Assembly: GCF_022271435.1 (NCBI RefSeq)
Contig: NZ_JAFIQY010000009.1
Location: 1 to 64,000, forward strand
From: Streptomyces monomycini
GTDB lineage: Bacteria; Actinomycetota; Actinomycetes; Streptomycetales; Streptomycetaceae
Direction of reading: 5' to 3'
DNA length: 64,000 nt
Positions 36,023-44,271 of the stretch are shown piece after piece (within the stretch, counting starts at the first letter, position 1; each line of letters starts with the position of its first letter). Below the pieces are notes generated by a model. That model saw only the letters and a list, made by a program, of their open reading frames with translations. It was not told the DNA's origin and did not search any database. The position numbers were made by a program, and so were the translations under genes.

Positions 36023-37547
36023 GTTTTTCGCCCCTCAATTCGCCGCGGCAACTTGAGAAGGATCATGGCTCGTAGCCCCATGACCACGCGCTACGGACAA
36101 CCGCCCGGTTTTTACGGGGGGTAGAACGCGCCCGGTGGTGGCCCTGGCAACACCTCATCGCCACAGCCACGCGCGAGCCATCCGCCCATGGTCCCGAAGG
36201 CCAGGCGGACGAGGGGCAGCCAGGTAAGGGGGCCGAGGGAGGAAGGGGAGAGAAGAGGAAGGGGAGAGAAGGGGGAGGGGAGAGAAGCGGGGAGGGGGCG
36301 GCGTCGCAGGGCAAGCTGTTCGCCGTGCGGGCAGCAGGGCTGTGCCCCGTGGGCGCATGGGCTCGCCCCGAACGTGCGGGGGCCACTGCGAACGCAACGA
36401 CAAGTCGTTGTGGGTGTGCGACGGGCCTGCCCTCGCCGTGCGGCACTTACTCACTGGGGGTCCTGCGAGGGCCGGGGCACACCCTCAGAGCTTGGGGCGT
36501 CCCCGCCCCGCCAAGGCTGGCATGGCCTGGGGCATCCACACCCCGCCAAGGCCGAACATCACGGCAATCTGCGTCCCCAGGCCCTTTCGGTCCCAAGCGC
36601 CCTGCCTATCCCGCAGCAAGCCCCGTTCACCATCTCAAGCGACGCACCAACCCCAGGCGCTACGTTCTGCAGCAAGCCTCACGCCCTCCCACCCCGAGAC
36701 CCTTGGCCCCAAGCGCCCCGGCCCCAAGCACTCCTGGCCTCGAGCGTCGCGTCCTCCGCACAACAAGCCCCGCCCCCTTCTGCCCCGAGCGCCCCGCCCG
36801 CGCCATAGCAAGCCTCGCCCCGTACCCCAAGCGCCTCCGGCCTCAAGCGCCTCGAAGTAGGCCTCGTCCCCTCCATTTCCAAGGCTCCTGGCCCCAAATG
36901 ACCTGCCTACGCCATAGCGAGCCTCGCCCCACAGCCTCGCCCCACAACCCAAGCGCCCTTGGCCTCAAGCGCTGGCCCGGCCTCAAACGCTGCCCCGGCC
37001 TCAAGCGCTGCGCCCACCCCAAGCCCGCCCCCCTCTAACCCCAAGCCCCGCCCCCTCACCCCAAGACCTCTCCGGCCTCAAGCGACGCGCCCACGCCAGG
37101 CCCTGTCCCTCCCAGTCCGGGTGACGCTCCCGGCCCCGGGCCCTGTCCCTCCCAGTCCGGGTGACTCTTCCGGCCCCGGGTCCTGTCCCTCCCGGTCCGG
37201 GTGACTCTTCCGGCTCCGAGCCCCGCCCTCCCAGTTCGAGTGACGCTTCCGGCCCCGAGCCCTGTCCCTCCCGGTCCGGGTGACTCTTCCGGCCCCGAGC
37301 CCAGCCCTCCCAGTCCGGGTGACTCTTCCGGCCCCGGGCCCTGTCCCTCCCAGTCCGAGCGACGCTTCCGGCCCCGAGCTCCGGTCCCTCCGCAAGCACC
37401 GCGCCTCACACCAACCCACCCCCCCCATGCACCGCACCCCGCCAAGACCTTGGTCTTGGCGGGGTGCGGGGTGTGGCTTTCCGAGGCGCAGACCGGTCTG
37501 GGGCGGGGGGCTCCGGAGGGGGCTGCGTCGGGGGAGGAGGTCCGGGG
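36023..37547. other. 1.5-kb non-coding, repeat-rich spacer
   Basis: No supported gene. 36235-36300 is a polypurine tract (GGGAGAGAAG-type). 36590-37080 is filled with degenerate CCCAAGCGCC / GGCCTCAAGCGCT words. 37101-37378 is the 40-bp minisatellite listed next. 37385-37500 is low complexity. Open frames on the plus strand here are proline-rich artefacts of the C-rich repeats. There is a coding-looking patch at about 36390-36425 (NERNDKSLWVCDG) that I cannot extend. Confidence 0.6.
37101..37378. repeat. 40-bp minisatellite, seven copies
   Basis: Seven head-to-tail units of 39-40 bp (37101, 37141, 37181, 37221, 37260, 37300, 37339), each starting CCCTGTCCCTCCCAGTCCGG and continuing with GTGACTCTTCCGGCCCCGRG. 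Copies differ at a few positions; two are one base shorter. It lies 170 bp past the terD stop. Confidence 0.92.
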
Positions 37548-38123
37548 TCAGACGTTGACGCCGAAGTCCTTCGCGATGCCGACCAGGCCGGAGGCGTAGC
37601 CCTGGCCGACGGCGCGGAACTTCCACTCGGCGCCGTTGCGGTAGAGCTCGCCGAAGACCATGGCGGTCTCGGTGGCCGCGTCCTCGCTCAGGTCGTAGCG
37701 GGCGATCTCGGCGCCGCCGGCCTGGTTGACGATGCGGATGAAGGCGTTCCGGACCTGGCCGAAGTTCTGGCTGCGGTTCTCGGCGTCGTAGATCGAGACC
37801 GGGAAGACGATCTTGTCGATGTCGGCCGGGAGGGCCGCCAGGTTGACCTTGATCTGCTCGTCGTCGCCCTCGCCCTCACCGGTGACGTTGTCACCGGTGT
37901 GCTCGATGGACTGGTCCGGCGTGACCTTGTTGTTGAAGAAGACGAAGTGCTGGTCCGAGTAGACCTTGCCGCTCGTGTTGACCGCGATGGCGCTCGCGTC
38001 GAGGTCGAAGTCCGTGCCGGTGGTGGTGCGGACGTCCCAGCCGAGGCCGACCGTGACGGCGGTCAGGCCCGGTGCCTCCTTGGTGAGCGAGACGTTGCCG
38101 CCCTTGGACAGGCTTACAGCCAT
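37548..38123 (-). CDS. terD: TerD-family stress protein
   Basis: The 191-residue product starts [20 protein letters not shown] and has the calcium-binding acidic motifs [13 protein letters not shown] and [22 protein letters not shown], then [31 protein letters not shown] in the usual order, ending FGVNV. TerD proteins bind Ca2+ and are linked to tellurite or general stress resistance and, in Streptomyces, to calcium-dependent development. The length is that of the family. The start ATG 38123 has GAAAGGGAC upstream. Single gene; no other ter genes are adjacent. Confidence 0.93.
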   Translation of the reverse strand: MAVSLSKGGNVSLTKEAPGLTAVTVGLGWDVRTTTGTDFDLDASAIAVNTSGKVYSDQHFVFFNNKVTPDQSIEHTGDNVTGEGEGDDEQIKVNLAALPADIDKIVFPVSIYDAENRSQNFGQVRNAFIRIVNQAGGAEIARYDLSEDAATETAMVFGELYRNGAEWKFRAVGQGYASGLVGIAKDFGVNV

Positions 38124-38346
38124 GGGGATGTCCCTTTCCTCGTCGAATCGTCGGGCTCCGTACTGCGGACGAAGCTACCGTCACCCTGCACAACGCGACG
38201 AAGGGACCGTCGGGTTCCAGCTCCCTTTACTTTCTTTGCCAATTCCTGATGCCGGGGGGCGGGAAGGGGCCCCGTGCGAAGGCGGGCGGCCGGGGGATGC
38301 GGCAAAAGAAGGTGACGGGAGCGGGTGGACGCGGGATCATGGGGGC

Positions 38347-38784
38347 ATGTCAGGGCCCTATGTCATCCGCGGTTCGGTCGCTCTTCCGGAGGCCGAGCTG
38401 GTATGGCGTTTCACGCGTTCCTCGGGGCCCGGCGGGCAGCACGTCAACACGTCGGACAGCCAGGTGGAGTTGCGTTTCGACGTCGCGGCCACCGATGCGC
38501 TGCCCGAGGTGTGGAAGGAACGGGCGCTCCAGCGGCTGGCCGAACGCGGCCGGCTGCTGAACGGCGGAGTGGTGTCCGTACGGGCCTCCGAGCACCGTTC
38601 CCAGTGGCGCAACCGGGAGACCGCCGCCGTACGGCTCGCCTCGCTCCTCGCCGAGGTCACCGCGCCGCCGCCCAAGCCCCGGCGCAAGAGCCGGATACCG
38701 CGCGGGATCAACGAACGCCGGTTGCGGGAGAAGAAACAGCGCGGCGACGTCAAGCGCGGCCGCTCCGGCCGCGACTGGAGTTGA
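38347..38784 (+). CDS. arfB: ArfB/YaeJ-like peptidyl-tRNA hydrolase
   Basis: The 145-residue release-factor-like protein has the catalytic GGQ at 29-31 inside RSSGPGGQHVNTSDSQVELRF. It lacks codon-recognition domains and has a basic, disordered C-terminal tail (KPRRKSRIPRGINERRLREKKQRGDVKRGRSGRDWS) that in ArfB enters the empty mRNA channel. It rescues ribosomes stalled on non-stop mRNAs by hydrolysing peptidyl-tRNA. ATG 38347 was chosen because it begins the conserved domain. An 8-bp repeat array follows the stop immediately. Confidence 0.9.
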   Translation: MSGPYVIRGSVALPEAELVWRFTRSSGPGGQHVNTSDSQVELRFDVAATDALPEVWKERALQRLAERGRLLNGGVVSVRASEHRSQWRNRETAAVRLASLLAEVTAPPPKPRRKSRIPRGINERRLREKKQRGDVKRGRSGRDWS

Positions 38785-38795
38785 AGCCACAAGCC

Positions 38796-38857
38796 TCCGA
38801 GTCTCCAAGCTTCCGAGTCTCCGAGTCTCCAAGCTTCCGAGTCTCCGAGTCTCCGAG
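38796..38857. repeat. 8-bp tandem array downstream of arfB
   Basis: Nearly eight 8-bp units, TCCGAGTC or TCCAAGCT, in the order A-B-A-A-B-A-A-A(partial). It begins 12 bp past the arfB stop. The rest of the spacer to 39085 holds a CCCCCTCACCACCCCA repeat at about 39042-39090 and no gene. Confidence 0.9.
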
Positions 38858-39085
38858 CCGCCTCCTCGGCAGTGGCCTATGGCCCGCGTAGCCCCGGGGC
38901 GCCCGTAGAGCCCCGTGGCGGCCGTAGCCTCGTAGCTCCCGGAGCCCCTGCCCTCCGGCCCGGCGTTTGGTCGCGTAGCTCCTGCCCCCGACCCGACCCG
39001 GCCTGCCCCGTCCCGGACTGCCCCGGTCCAGGCCGAGCCACCCCCTCACCACCCCAGCCACCCCCTCACCACCCCAACCGCCCCC

Positions 39086-39688
39086 TCACCCCAAATGCCG
39101 ATACTTCCCCCGGAAGTACGTCAGCGGCCCCTTGTCGTCCCCCGCCACGTCCGCCGCCAGGACGCGCCCGATCACCAGCGTGTGATCGCCGGCCACGACC
39201 CGCTGTTCCGTGCGGCATTCCAGGTGGGCCAGGGCGTTGCCGATCAGGGGGGCTCCGGCCTGTTCGCCCCGTTCCGTAGGAATGTCCTCGAAGAGCAGTC
39301 GGTCGCTGATGCGGTTCTTCATGGCGAACCGGCCCGCAATGTGCCGCTGCCCCTGCGACAGCACCGAAACCGCCCAGAGGGGCTGATGCTCCAGAAGGTC
39401 GTCCATACGGGAGTCGTTGCGAACGCTCACCATCACCAAGGGCGGTTCCAGCGACACCGACATGAAGGCCGTGGCGGTCATGCCCACATCCTCGCCGCGC
39501 GGCCCGTCCTCCGGATCGTGCGCGGTGATCAGTACGACCCCGGCGGCGAGCCGGGACAGGGCGGCGCGGAACTCGTCGTCACTCACCCCTCCAGGATGGG
39601 GGATCGACCCTCCACCGGGCGCGGAGAGTGGCATGGCGGGCGCCGCGGGGCGATCGCCGGGCGTGGCGGCGGAGGTTTTCGTGAACAC
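39086..39688 (-). CDS. Flavin reductase domain protein
   Basis: The 200-residue product has a FMN-binding split-barrel fold: FRAALSRLAAGVVLITAHD, VGMTATAFMSVSLEPPLVMVSVRNDSRMDDLL, FAVSVLSQGQRHIAGRF-like (WAVSVLSQGQRH), LAHLECRTEQRVVAGDHTLVIGRVLAADV, ending FRGKYRHLG. Such proteins supply reduced flavin to two-component monooxygenases using NAD(P)H. The partner is not in the window. The GTG start at 39688 gives a 35-residue non-conserved leader; translation from a GTG at 39583 is possible. Confidence 0.83.
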   Translation of the reverse strand: MFTKTSAATPGDRPAAPAMPLSAPGGGSIPHPGGVSDDEFRAALSRLAAGVVLITAHDPEDGPRGEDVGMTATAFMSVSLEPPLVMVSVRNDSRMDDLLEHQPLWAVSVLSQGQRHIAGRFAMKNRISDRLLFEDIPTERGEQAGAPLIGNALAHLECRTEQRVVAGDHTLVIGRVLAADVAGDDKGPLTYFRGKYRHLG

Positions 39689-39853
39689 GCCATGAACGCT
39701 AACGGGGGCCGTAGGCTGCTCGCATCGGGCCCGGGGACCAGGCGTGGCCTAGGTCCGGCGGACGAGTGCGTCGTGCGTCCGGATTTGCGTTCAGGAATTG
39801 TAGAAGTGCCTCCGACGGCGCCTATTTGAAGATCATCAAATGGCCGCCACGCT

Positions 39854-39871
39854 CTGTGACTTGAGTCACAG
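39854..39871. promoter_or_regulatory. BldD-like palindrome 1 upstream of cdgB
   Basis: CTGTGACTTGAGTCACAG is a perfect 8-bp dyad with a 2-nt centre, 120-135 bp before the cdgB start. It carries the GTGAC/GTCAC halves of BldD boxes. cdgB is a known BldD target in S. coelicolor. Confidence 0.6.
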
Positions 39872-39900
39872 CAGCCGGTAATTGTTGACCCTGTGTACCG

Positions 39901-39915
39901 AGTGAACAGCTCACT
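39901..39915. promoter_or_regulatory. BldD-like palindrome 2 upstream of cdgB
   Basis: AGTGA-ACAGC-TCACT fits the AGTGA(N)TCAC(C) arrangement described for BldD targets. It lies 75-90 bp before the cdgB start and 30 bp after palindrome 1. Confidence 0.6.
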
Positions 39916-39989
39916 GTGATTCAGTGGCCGTGGCAATCGGACGACACAGAATCCTGGAGTTGCTGTCGAGGTCTCGGGGAGAGCGAGCG

Positions 39990-41678
39990 ATGGAGACCGA
40001 GTCGGAGCCATACGTCCGTCTTGCGACCCTGAGGCAGCTGCACCAAGTGGTCGCCGAGCTGAACACCGCACGCAGCCTTGCAGACACCCTGCAGACCGTC
40101 GCCGACGGAGTGATCACGGGGCTCGGGTACGAGCTGGCCGCGGTCAACCTCGTACGGCCGGACGGTGACCTCGTGGTGGCCGCGGTCGCCGGCAGCGCCG
40201 GTGCCGAGGCCCTCATGGCGGGCCGGGTCGGCTCCCGCGGCTCGTGGGACCGCCGGCTGAACATGGCCGAGCGCTGGGGCGGCCTGTGCTTCATCCCGCA
40301 CACCGAGGGCTGGGTGCTGGACGACGACGACGTGCCCCAGTGGCACGCCGCCGGGCCCGAGCCGCGCTTCCCCGACGAGTGGCACCCGATGGACCGCCTC
40401 TTCGCACCCATGTACACGGCCGCGAACGGCGGGGGCGAGCTGCTCGGCGTGCTCTCCGTCGACAAGCCGCGCAACGGCCGCCGCCCCGGCGCGTGGGGGC
40501 AGGAGGCGTTGCAGATGTACGCGTTCCAGTCCGCCATCGCGATCAGCAACGCCCGGCTGCGTGCCAACATGCAGCGCGCGCTGGTCCGCCTGGAGCGCGA
40601 GCAGCAGGCCCTGCGCGCCAGTGAGGAAAGCTTCCGGCAGGCGTTCGAGTACGCGCCCAGTGGCATGGCCATCGCCGAGATGGGCGGCGACCAGCACGGC
40701 CGGCTGCACCGTACGAACGACGCGCTGTGCCGCCTGCTGGGCCGCCCGGCCTCCGCGATGCGCCGCTACTCCTTCTCCGACCTCGTGCACCCCGAGGACA
40801 TCGGCACCCTGCTGCGCACCTCCGCCGAGGGGGGCCGCGCCGAGCTGCGGCTCGCCCGCCGCGACGGCACGTACGTGTGGGTCTCGCTGCGCAACTCCGT
40901 CGTCGCCGACACCGCCGACGGCCCGCGTTTCCTGCTCACCCACGTCGAGGACATCGAGGAGCGCAAGCGCCACGAACTCCAGCTCGCGCACCGCGCCAGC
41001 CACGACGCGCTGACCGGCCTGCCCAACAGCGCCGAGCTGCGGGCGCGGCTCGGCGCCCGGCTGTGTTCGCGCCCGCCCGGCTCGGACGCGGACGCGTACG
41101 CCTCGGCCGCCTCCGCCGCGTCGGTCGCCGCCTTCCAGGAGGCGCACGGGTTCGGCTCGGACGGTCCCGAGGTCTTCGACGGGTACGACGCCGCCGACGG
41201 CCCGGAGCGGGGGCCGGCCGGACCGTACGACCACCATGTCCACGTCATCGCGCCGTCGGACGGACCGGAGGACGACGGCGCCAAGGGCCTCGCGGTCCTC
41301 TTCTGCGACCTGGACGGCTTCAAGTCGATCAACGACCGGTTCGGGCACCACACGGGCGACGCGGTGCTCATCGAGGTGGCCCGGCGGCTGACCAACGGGG
41401 TACGGGACGGCGACACGGTCGCCCGGCTCGGCGGCGACGAGTTCGTGGTGCTCGCGGACGGCCTGGGCAAGGCCGACGCGCAGGACCTCGCGGTCCGGCT
41501 GCGCAACGGCATCATCCCGCCCATCCGGGTGGACGGGCGCGGCGTACGGGTCGGCGCGAGCTTCGGGATCGGATGGGCGGCCTGCGGGATGTCCGCCGAG
41601 GAGGTCCTGCAATCCGCCGACCAGCGGATGTACGTCGAGAAGCGGTCCCGTTCGAAGGCGAGCCGGCGCGCGGGGTGA
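39990..41678 (+). CDS. cdgB: Diguanylate cyclase CdgB (GAF-PAS-GGDEF)
   Basis: In the 562-residue product from ATG 39990 (GGGGAGAG 7 nt upstream), a GAF domain (about 10-185: LRQLHQVVAELNTARSLADTLQTVADG, LLGVLSVDKPRNGR) is followed by a PAS/PAC domain (about 205-330: EESFRQAFEYAPSGMAIAEM, HVEDIEERKRHELQLAHRASHDALTGLPN) and a GGDEF domain with active site RLGGDEFVV near the C-terminus. The GGDEF domain has an insert of about 80 residues rich in Asp and Gly after its first helix. It makes the second messenger c-di-GMP from GTP. c-di-GMP drives BldD dimerisation and holds Streptomyces in vegetative growth, so the two BldD-like sites upstream would close a feedback loop. Confidence 0.93.
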   Translation: METESEPYVRLATLRQLHQVVAELNTARSLADTLQTVADGVITGLGYELAAVNLVRPDGDLVVAAVAGSAGAEALMAGRVGSRGSWDRRLNMAERWGGLCFIPHTEGWVLDDDDVPQWHAAGPEPRFPDEWHPMDRLFAPMYTAANGGGELLGVLSVDKPRNGRRPGAWGQEALQMYAFQSAIAISNARLRANMQRALVRLEREQQALRASEESFRQAFEYAPSGMAIAEMGGDQHGRLHRTNDALCRLLGRPASAMRRYSFSDLVHPEDIGTLLRTSAEGGRAELRLARRDGTYVWVSLRNSVVADTADGPRFLLTHVEDIEERKRHELQLAHRASHDALTGLPNSAELRARLGARLCSRPPGSDADAYASAASAASVAAFQEAHGFGSDGPEVFDGYDAADGPERGPAGPYDHHVHVIAPSDGPEDDGAKGLAVLFCDLDGFKSINDRFGHHTGDAVLIEVARRLTNGVRDGDTVARLGGDEFVVLADGLGKADAQDLAVRLRNGIIPPIRVDGRGVRVGASFGIGWAACGMSAEEVLQSADQRMYVEKRSRSKASRRAG

Positions 41679-41936
41679 GCGGGGGCGCGGGCCGACCGGT
41701 TGTGCGCTGACCGAACGCGCGGTCCGGTGCCCCGGTGCGCCCCGGACTGCCGTGTCACGCCTCCTGCCCGGGGCGCGCAGGGCCTCCGCCGCGCGTTTCC
41801 GTAGCGGTCCTGTGGCCGTTCCGGCTCGGCGTGGCATCGCTCGAAAGGGGTAGGCTGCGCCGATGCGGCGGGGCGCCGCCGGGGGCCCGAAGATCAGCAC
41901 AGCCATCTCGCACAGACCGCTGGGGAGTGACACGGA

Positions 41937-42908
41937 ATGACGGCCGGCAACAACGGTGCGGGCACGCCCGAGGACGACGACCCGTTCGCCCACCTCTACC
42001 GCTCCGAGGGCGGCGAGGGCGGCGCGCAGGGCGCGGCGGGCGGCGGCTCGGCAGCGCGTCGGCCGGGCGTACCGCGTGCGTCGTACAACCAGGTGCGTGC
42101 GGTCGGCGAGCGCCAGTACGGACAGCGCCAGTACGGCCAGCAGCAGGTCCCCGCGCAGCAGCCGCCGTACGGTCAGCAGAACCAGCCGCCGTACGGGCAG
42201 CAGAACGCCCACTACGCGGCCCCCGAGACGCTCCCGGGCGGCGACAACGCCCGCCAGGGCCCGCCCCCGGGCCACGGCACCGGCGGCGCGCCCCGGCGCA
42301 ACCACAAGGGGCTGCTGATCGGCGCGGTCTCGGTCGTCGCGGTGGTCTGCATCGGCATCGGCGTGGCCATGATCACCAACAGCAACGGTGACAAGAAGGA
42401 CGAAGCGGGCGGCGCCGACCCGACCCCGACGGCCGGCGAGTCCGTCAAGCCCAGCGAGAAGCCGTCCGGCAAGCCGTCCCAGGGGCCGCTGCCGAAGGAG
42501 GCCGCGGCCTCGCTCTCGCTCAGCCCGGAGGCGAGCACCGACAAGTCGGTACCGGGCGCCAAGGCGGCGAACGGCGCTTACGTGTCGCTGAACAAGGTCG
42601 GCGCCTCCGCCACCTGGTCGGTCGACGTCCCCAAGAGCGGTGAGTACACCCTGCTCGTCGACTACGGCGTGCCGGGCAAGGACATGAAGACGTCCCTCGG
42701 GGTGAACGGCGGCAAGCCCGACCAGATCAACATGTCGAACTTCGCGCACGGCCCCGAGGGCGCCTGGGACAAGGGCTGGACGACCACTTATCGGTGGATC
42801 AGCCTCAACCAGGGCACCAACACGATCAAGATCTCCTGTGAGCAGGGCGACCAGTGCGAGGTCAATCTCGACCGGGTCTACCTCAAGGCGGGGCACGTGA
42901 AGCGCTGA
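41937..42908 (+). CDS. Membrane-anchored protein with CBM35-like domain
   Basis: The 323-residue product has a 120-residue cytosolic Gln/Tyr/Pro-rich N-terminus (repeats of QYGQ and PPYGQQN) and one membrane helix at about 124-146 (GLLIGAVSVVAVVCIGIGVAMI). After a Ser/Pro/Lys linker comes an extracellular beta-sandwich (about 200-323: GAYVSLNKVGASATWSVDVPKSGEYTLLVDYGVPGKD, INLNQGTNTIKI-like, CEVNLDRVYLKA). That domain has the pattern of carbohydrate-binding modules of the CBM6/35 type. It is predicted to bind a polysaccharide at the cell surface. The start has GGGGAG upstream. Confidence 0.8.
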   Translation: MTAGNNGAGTPEDDDPFAHLYRSEGGEGGAQGAAGGGSAARRPGVPRASYNQVRAVGERQYGQRQYGQQQVPAQQPPYGQQNQPPYGQQNAHYAAPETLPGGDNARQGPPPGHGTGGAPRRNHKGLLIGAVSVVAVVCIGIGVAMITNSNGDKKDEAGGADPTPTAGESVKPSEKPSGKPSQGPLPKEAAASLSLSPEASTDKSVPGAKAANGAYVSLNKVGASATWSVDVPKSGEYTLLVDYGVPGKDMKTSLGVNGGKPDQINMSNFAHGPEGAWDKGWTTTYRWISLNQGTNTIKISCEQGDQCEVNLDRVYLKAGHVKR

Positions 42909-42981
42909 GGCGCGGCCCGCAGCAGTACTCGGGAGCACTCGGCCTCACCCGGAAGGGCCGGGCCGCCACGGCGTACGCCCC

Positions 42982-43911
42982 CTACGCCGCCACCGGATGC
43001 TCCGTCACCGTCACGCGCCCCAGCAGTTCTTCGTACGTGTCCCGGTCGAACTCCCCCGCCGCCGGAGCCCGTACCGTCGCCGCCGACAGGGCCACCGCGC
43101 GCGCCAGGCGGGCCGGCCAGGGCAGGTCCTCGACCAGTCCGGAAAGCAGCCCGGCCACCGCGGAGTCGCCGGCGCCGGTCGGGTTCCCGGCGATGCGGCG
43201 GGGCGGGGCGGCCTGCCAGGCGCCGTCCGCGGTGACCACGAGCATGCCGTCGGCGCCCAGGGAGGCGGCCACCGTGTGGGCGCCGCGGCGGCGGGCGTCG
43301 CGGGCGGCACGCAACGGTTCGGTGGAGCCGGTGAGGGCGGCCAGTTCGTCGGCGTTGGGCTTGGCGAGGTCGGGGCGGGCGGCCAGGCCGCGGCGCAGCG
43401 GCTCGCCGCTGGTGTCCAGGAGGACGGGCACGCCCGCCGTACGGGCGGCGCGGGTCAGCCGCGCGTAGACGTCGACGGGGACGCCCGGCGGGAGGCTGCC
43501 GCACAGGGCCACCGCCCGCGCGTCGGCGAGCAGTTCGCGGTAGGTGGACATGAACGCGTCCCACTCGGCGGGCGTGACGGCCGGGCCCGGCTCGTTGAGC
43601 TGGGTGGTGTCGCCGGTGGACTCGTCCACGACGGCGACGGTGCGCCGGGTCGCGCCGCCGACCGGGACCAGCGCGTCGGTCACCGAGGTCTCCTGGGCGA
43701 GCAGCGAGCGCAGCGCGTCGCCGGTGCCGCCGCCCGCGAAGCCGGTGGCGACCGCCCGGTGGCCGAGCGCGGTCAGCACCCGGGCGACGTTCAGGCCCTT
43801 GCCGCCCGGGCGCTCGGAGACCTCGGTGACGCGGTTCGTGGAGTGCGGCTGGAGCCGGGGCACGCGGTAGGTGATGTCGAGGGCTGCGTTCAGCGTGACC
43901 GTGAGGATCAT
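42982..43911 (-). CDS. PfkB-family sugar kinase (1-phosphofructokinase-like)
   Basis: The 309-residue product starts MILTVTLNAALDITYRVPRL, the N-terminal motif of 1-phosphofructokinase and tagatose-6-phosphate kinases. The PfkB signatures are GGKGLNVARVLTALGH and NPTGAGDSAVAGLLSGL with catalytic Asp. Substrate features such as KPNADELAALTG are also in place. It phosphorylates a sugar phosphate; which one is not readable, though proximity to nagA and nagK favours an amino-sugar or tagatose-type substrate. ATG 43911 follows GGAGGGGG. It lies 360 bp past the nagA stop on the same strand and is probably a separate transcript. Confidence 0.85.
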   Translation of the reverse strand: MILTVTLNAALDITYRVPRLQPHSTNRVTEVSERPGGKGLNVARVLTALGHRAVATGFAGGGTGDALRSLLAQETSVTDALVPVGGATRRTVAVVDESTGDTTQLNEPGPAVTPAEWDAFMSTYRELLADARAVALCGSLPPGVPVDVYARLTRAARTAGVPVLLDTSGEPLRRGLAARPDLAKPNADELAALTGSTEPLRAARDARRRGAHTVAASLGADGMLVVTADGAWQAAPPRRIAGNPTGAGDSAVAGLLSGLVEDLPWPARLARAVALSAATVRAPAAGEFDRDTYEELLGRVTVTEHPVAA

Positions 43912-44271
43912 GGTTCCCCCTCCCCGGAACGTACGTGGACAGACGGCGGCACACCGGGCCGGCGGCCGGTGGGTCCGTACGGGACGGACCGGTGCGCTGG
44001 TGCGCGAGTGCGCAGCGATCATGCCATCGCGAGCGGTGGTTGGCCCAGCCCTTGGGCCGACCGCCACATGGTCTGCACCGGTCCGGGCACCCCGAACCGG
44101 CCACGTGGCACGTGCCGGAGCCCGTTCGGCCCTACCGCGCGTCACTCAGGTCACGCAGGCGCAGGCGCTCCGTCCCGCTGTCCCGTACGCCGCCTCGTAC
44201 CGCGTCGCCCCGCCGTCCCGTACGCCATCCGTACGCCCCTCAAACCTCCGCCCCGCAGTCCCGTACGCCCC

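Noticed and set aside
36188..37038. Plus-strand proline-rich open frames
   Set aside because: They follow the C-rich repeats, have no ribosome binding site and overlap each other in three frames.
37101..37378. CRISPR array
   Set aside because: Units are contiguous 39-40-bp tandem repeats without unique spacers and no cas genes are present.
39921..42938. Thousand-codon minus-strand frame opposite cdgB and the CBM-like gene
   Set aside because: Shadow frame; the plus-strand GGDEF and CBM-like domains are clear.
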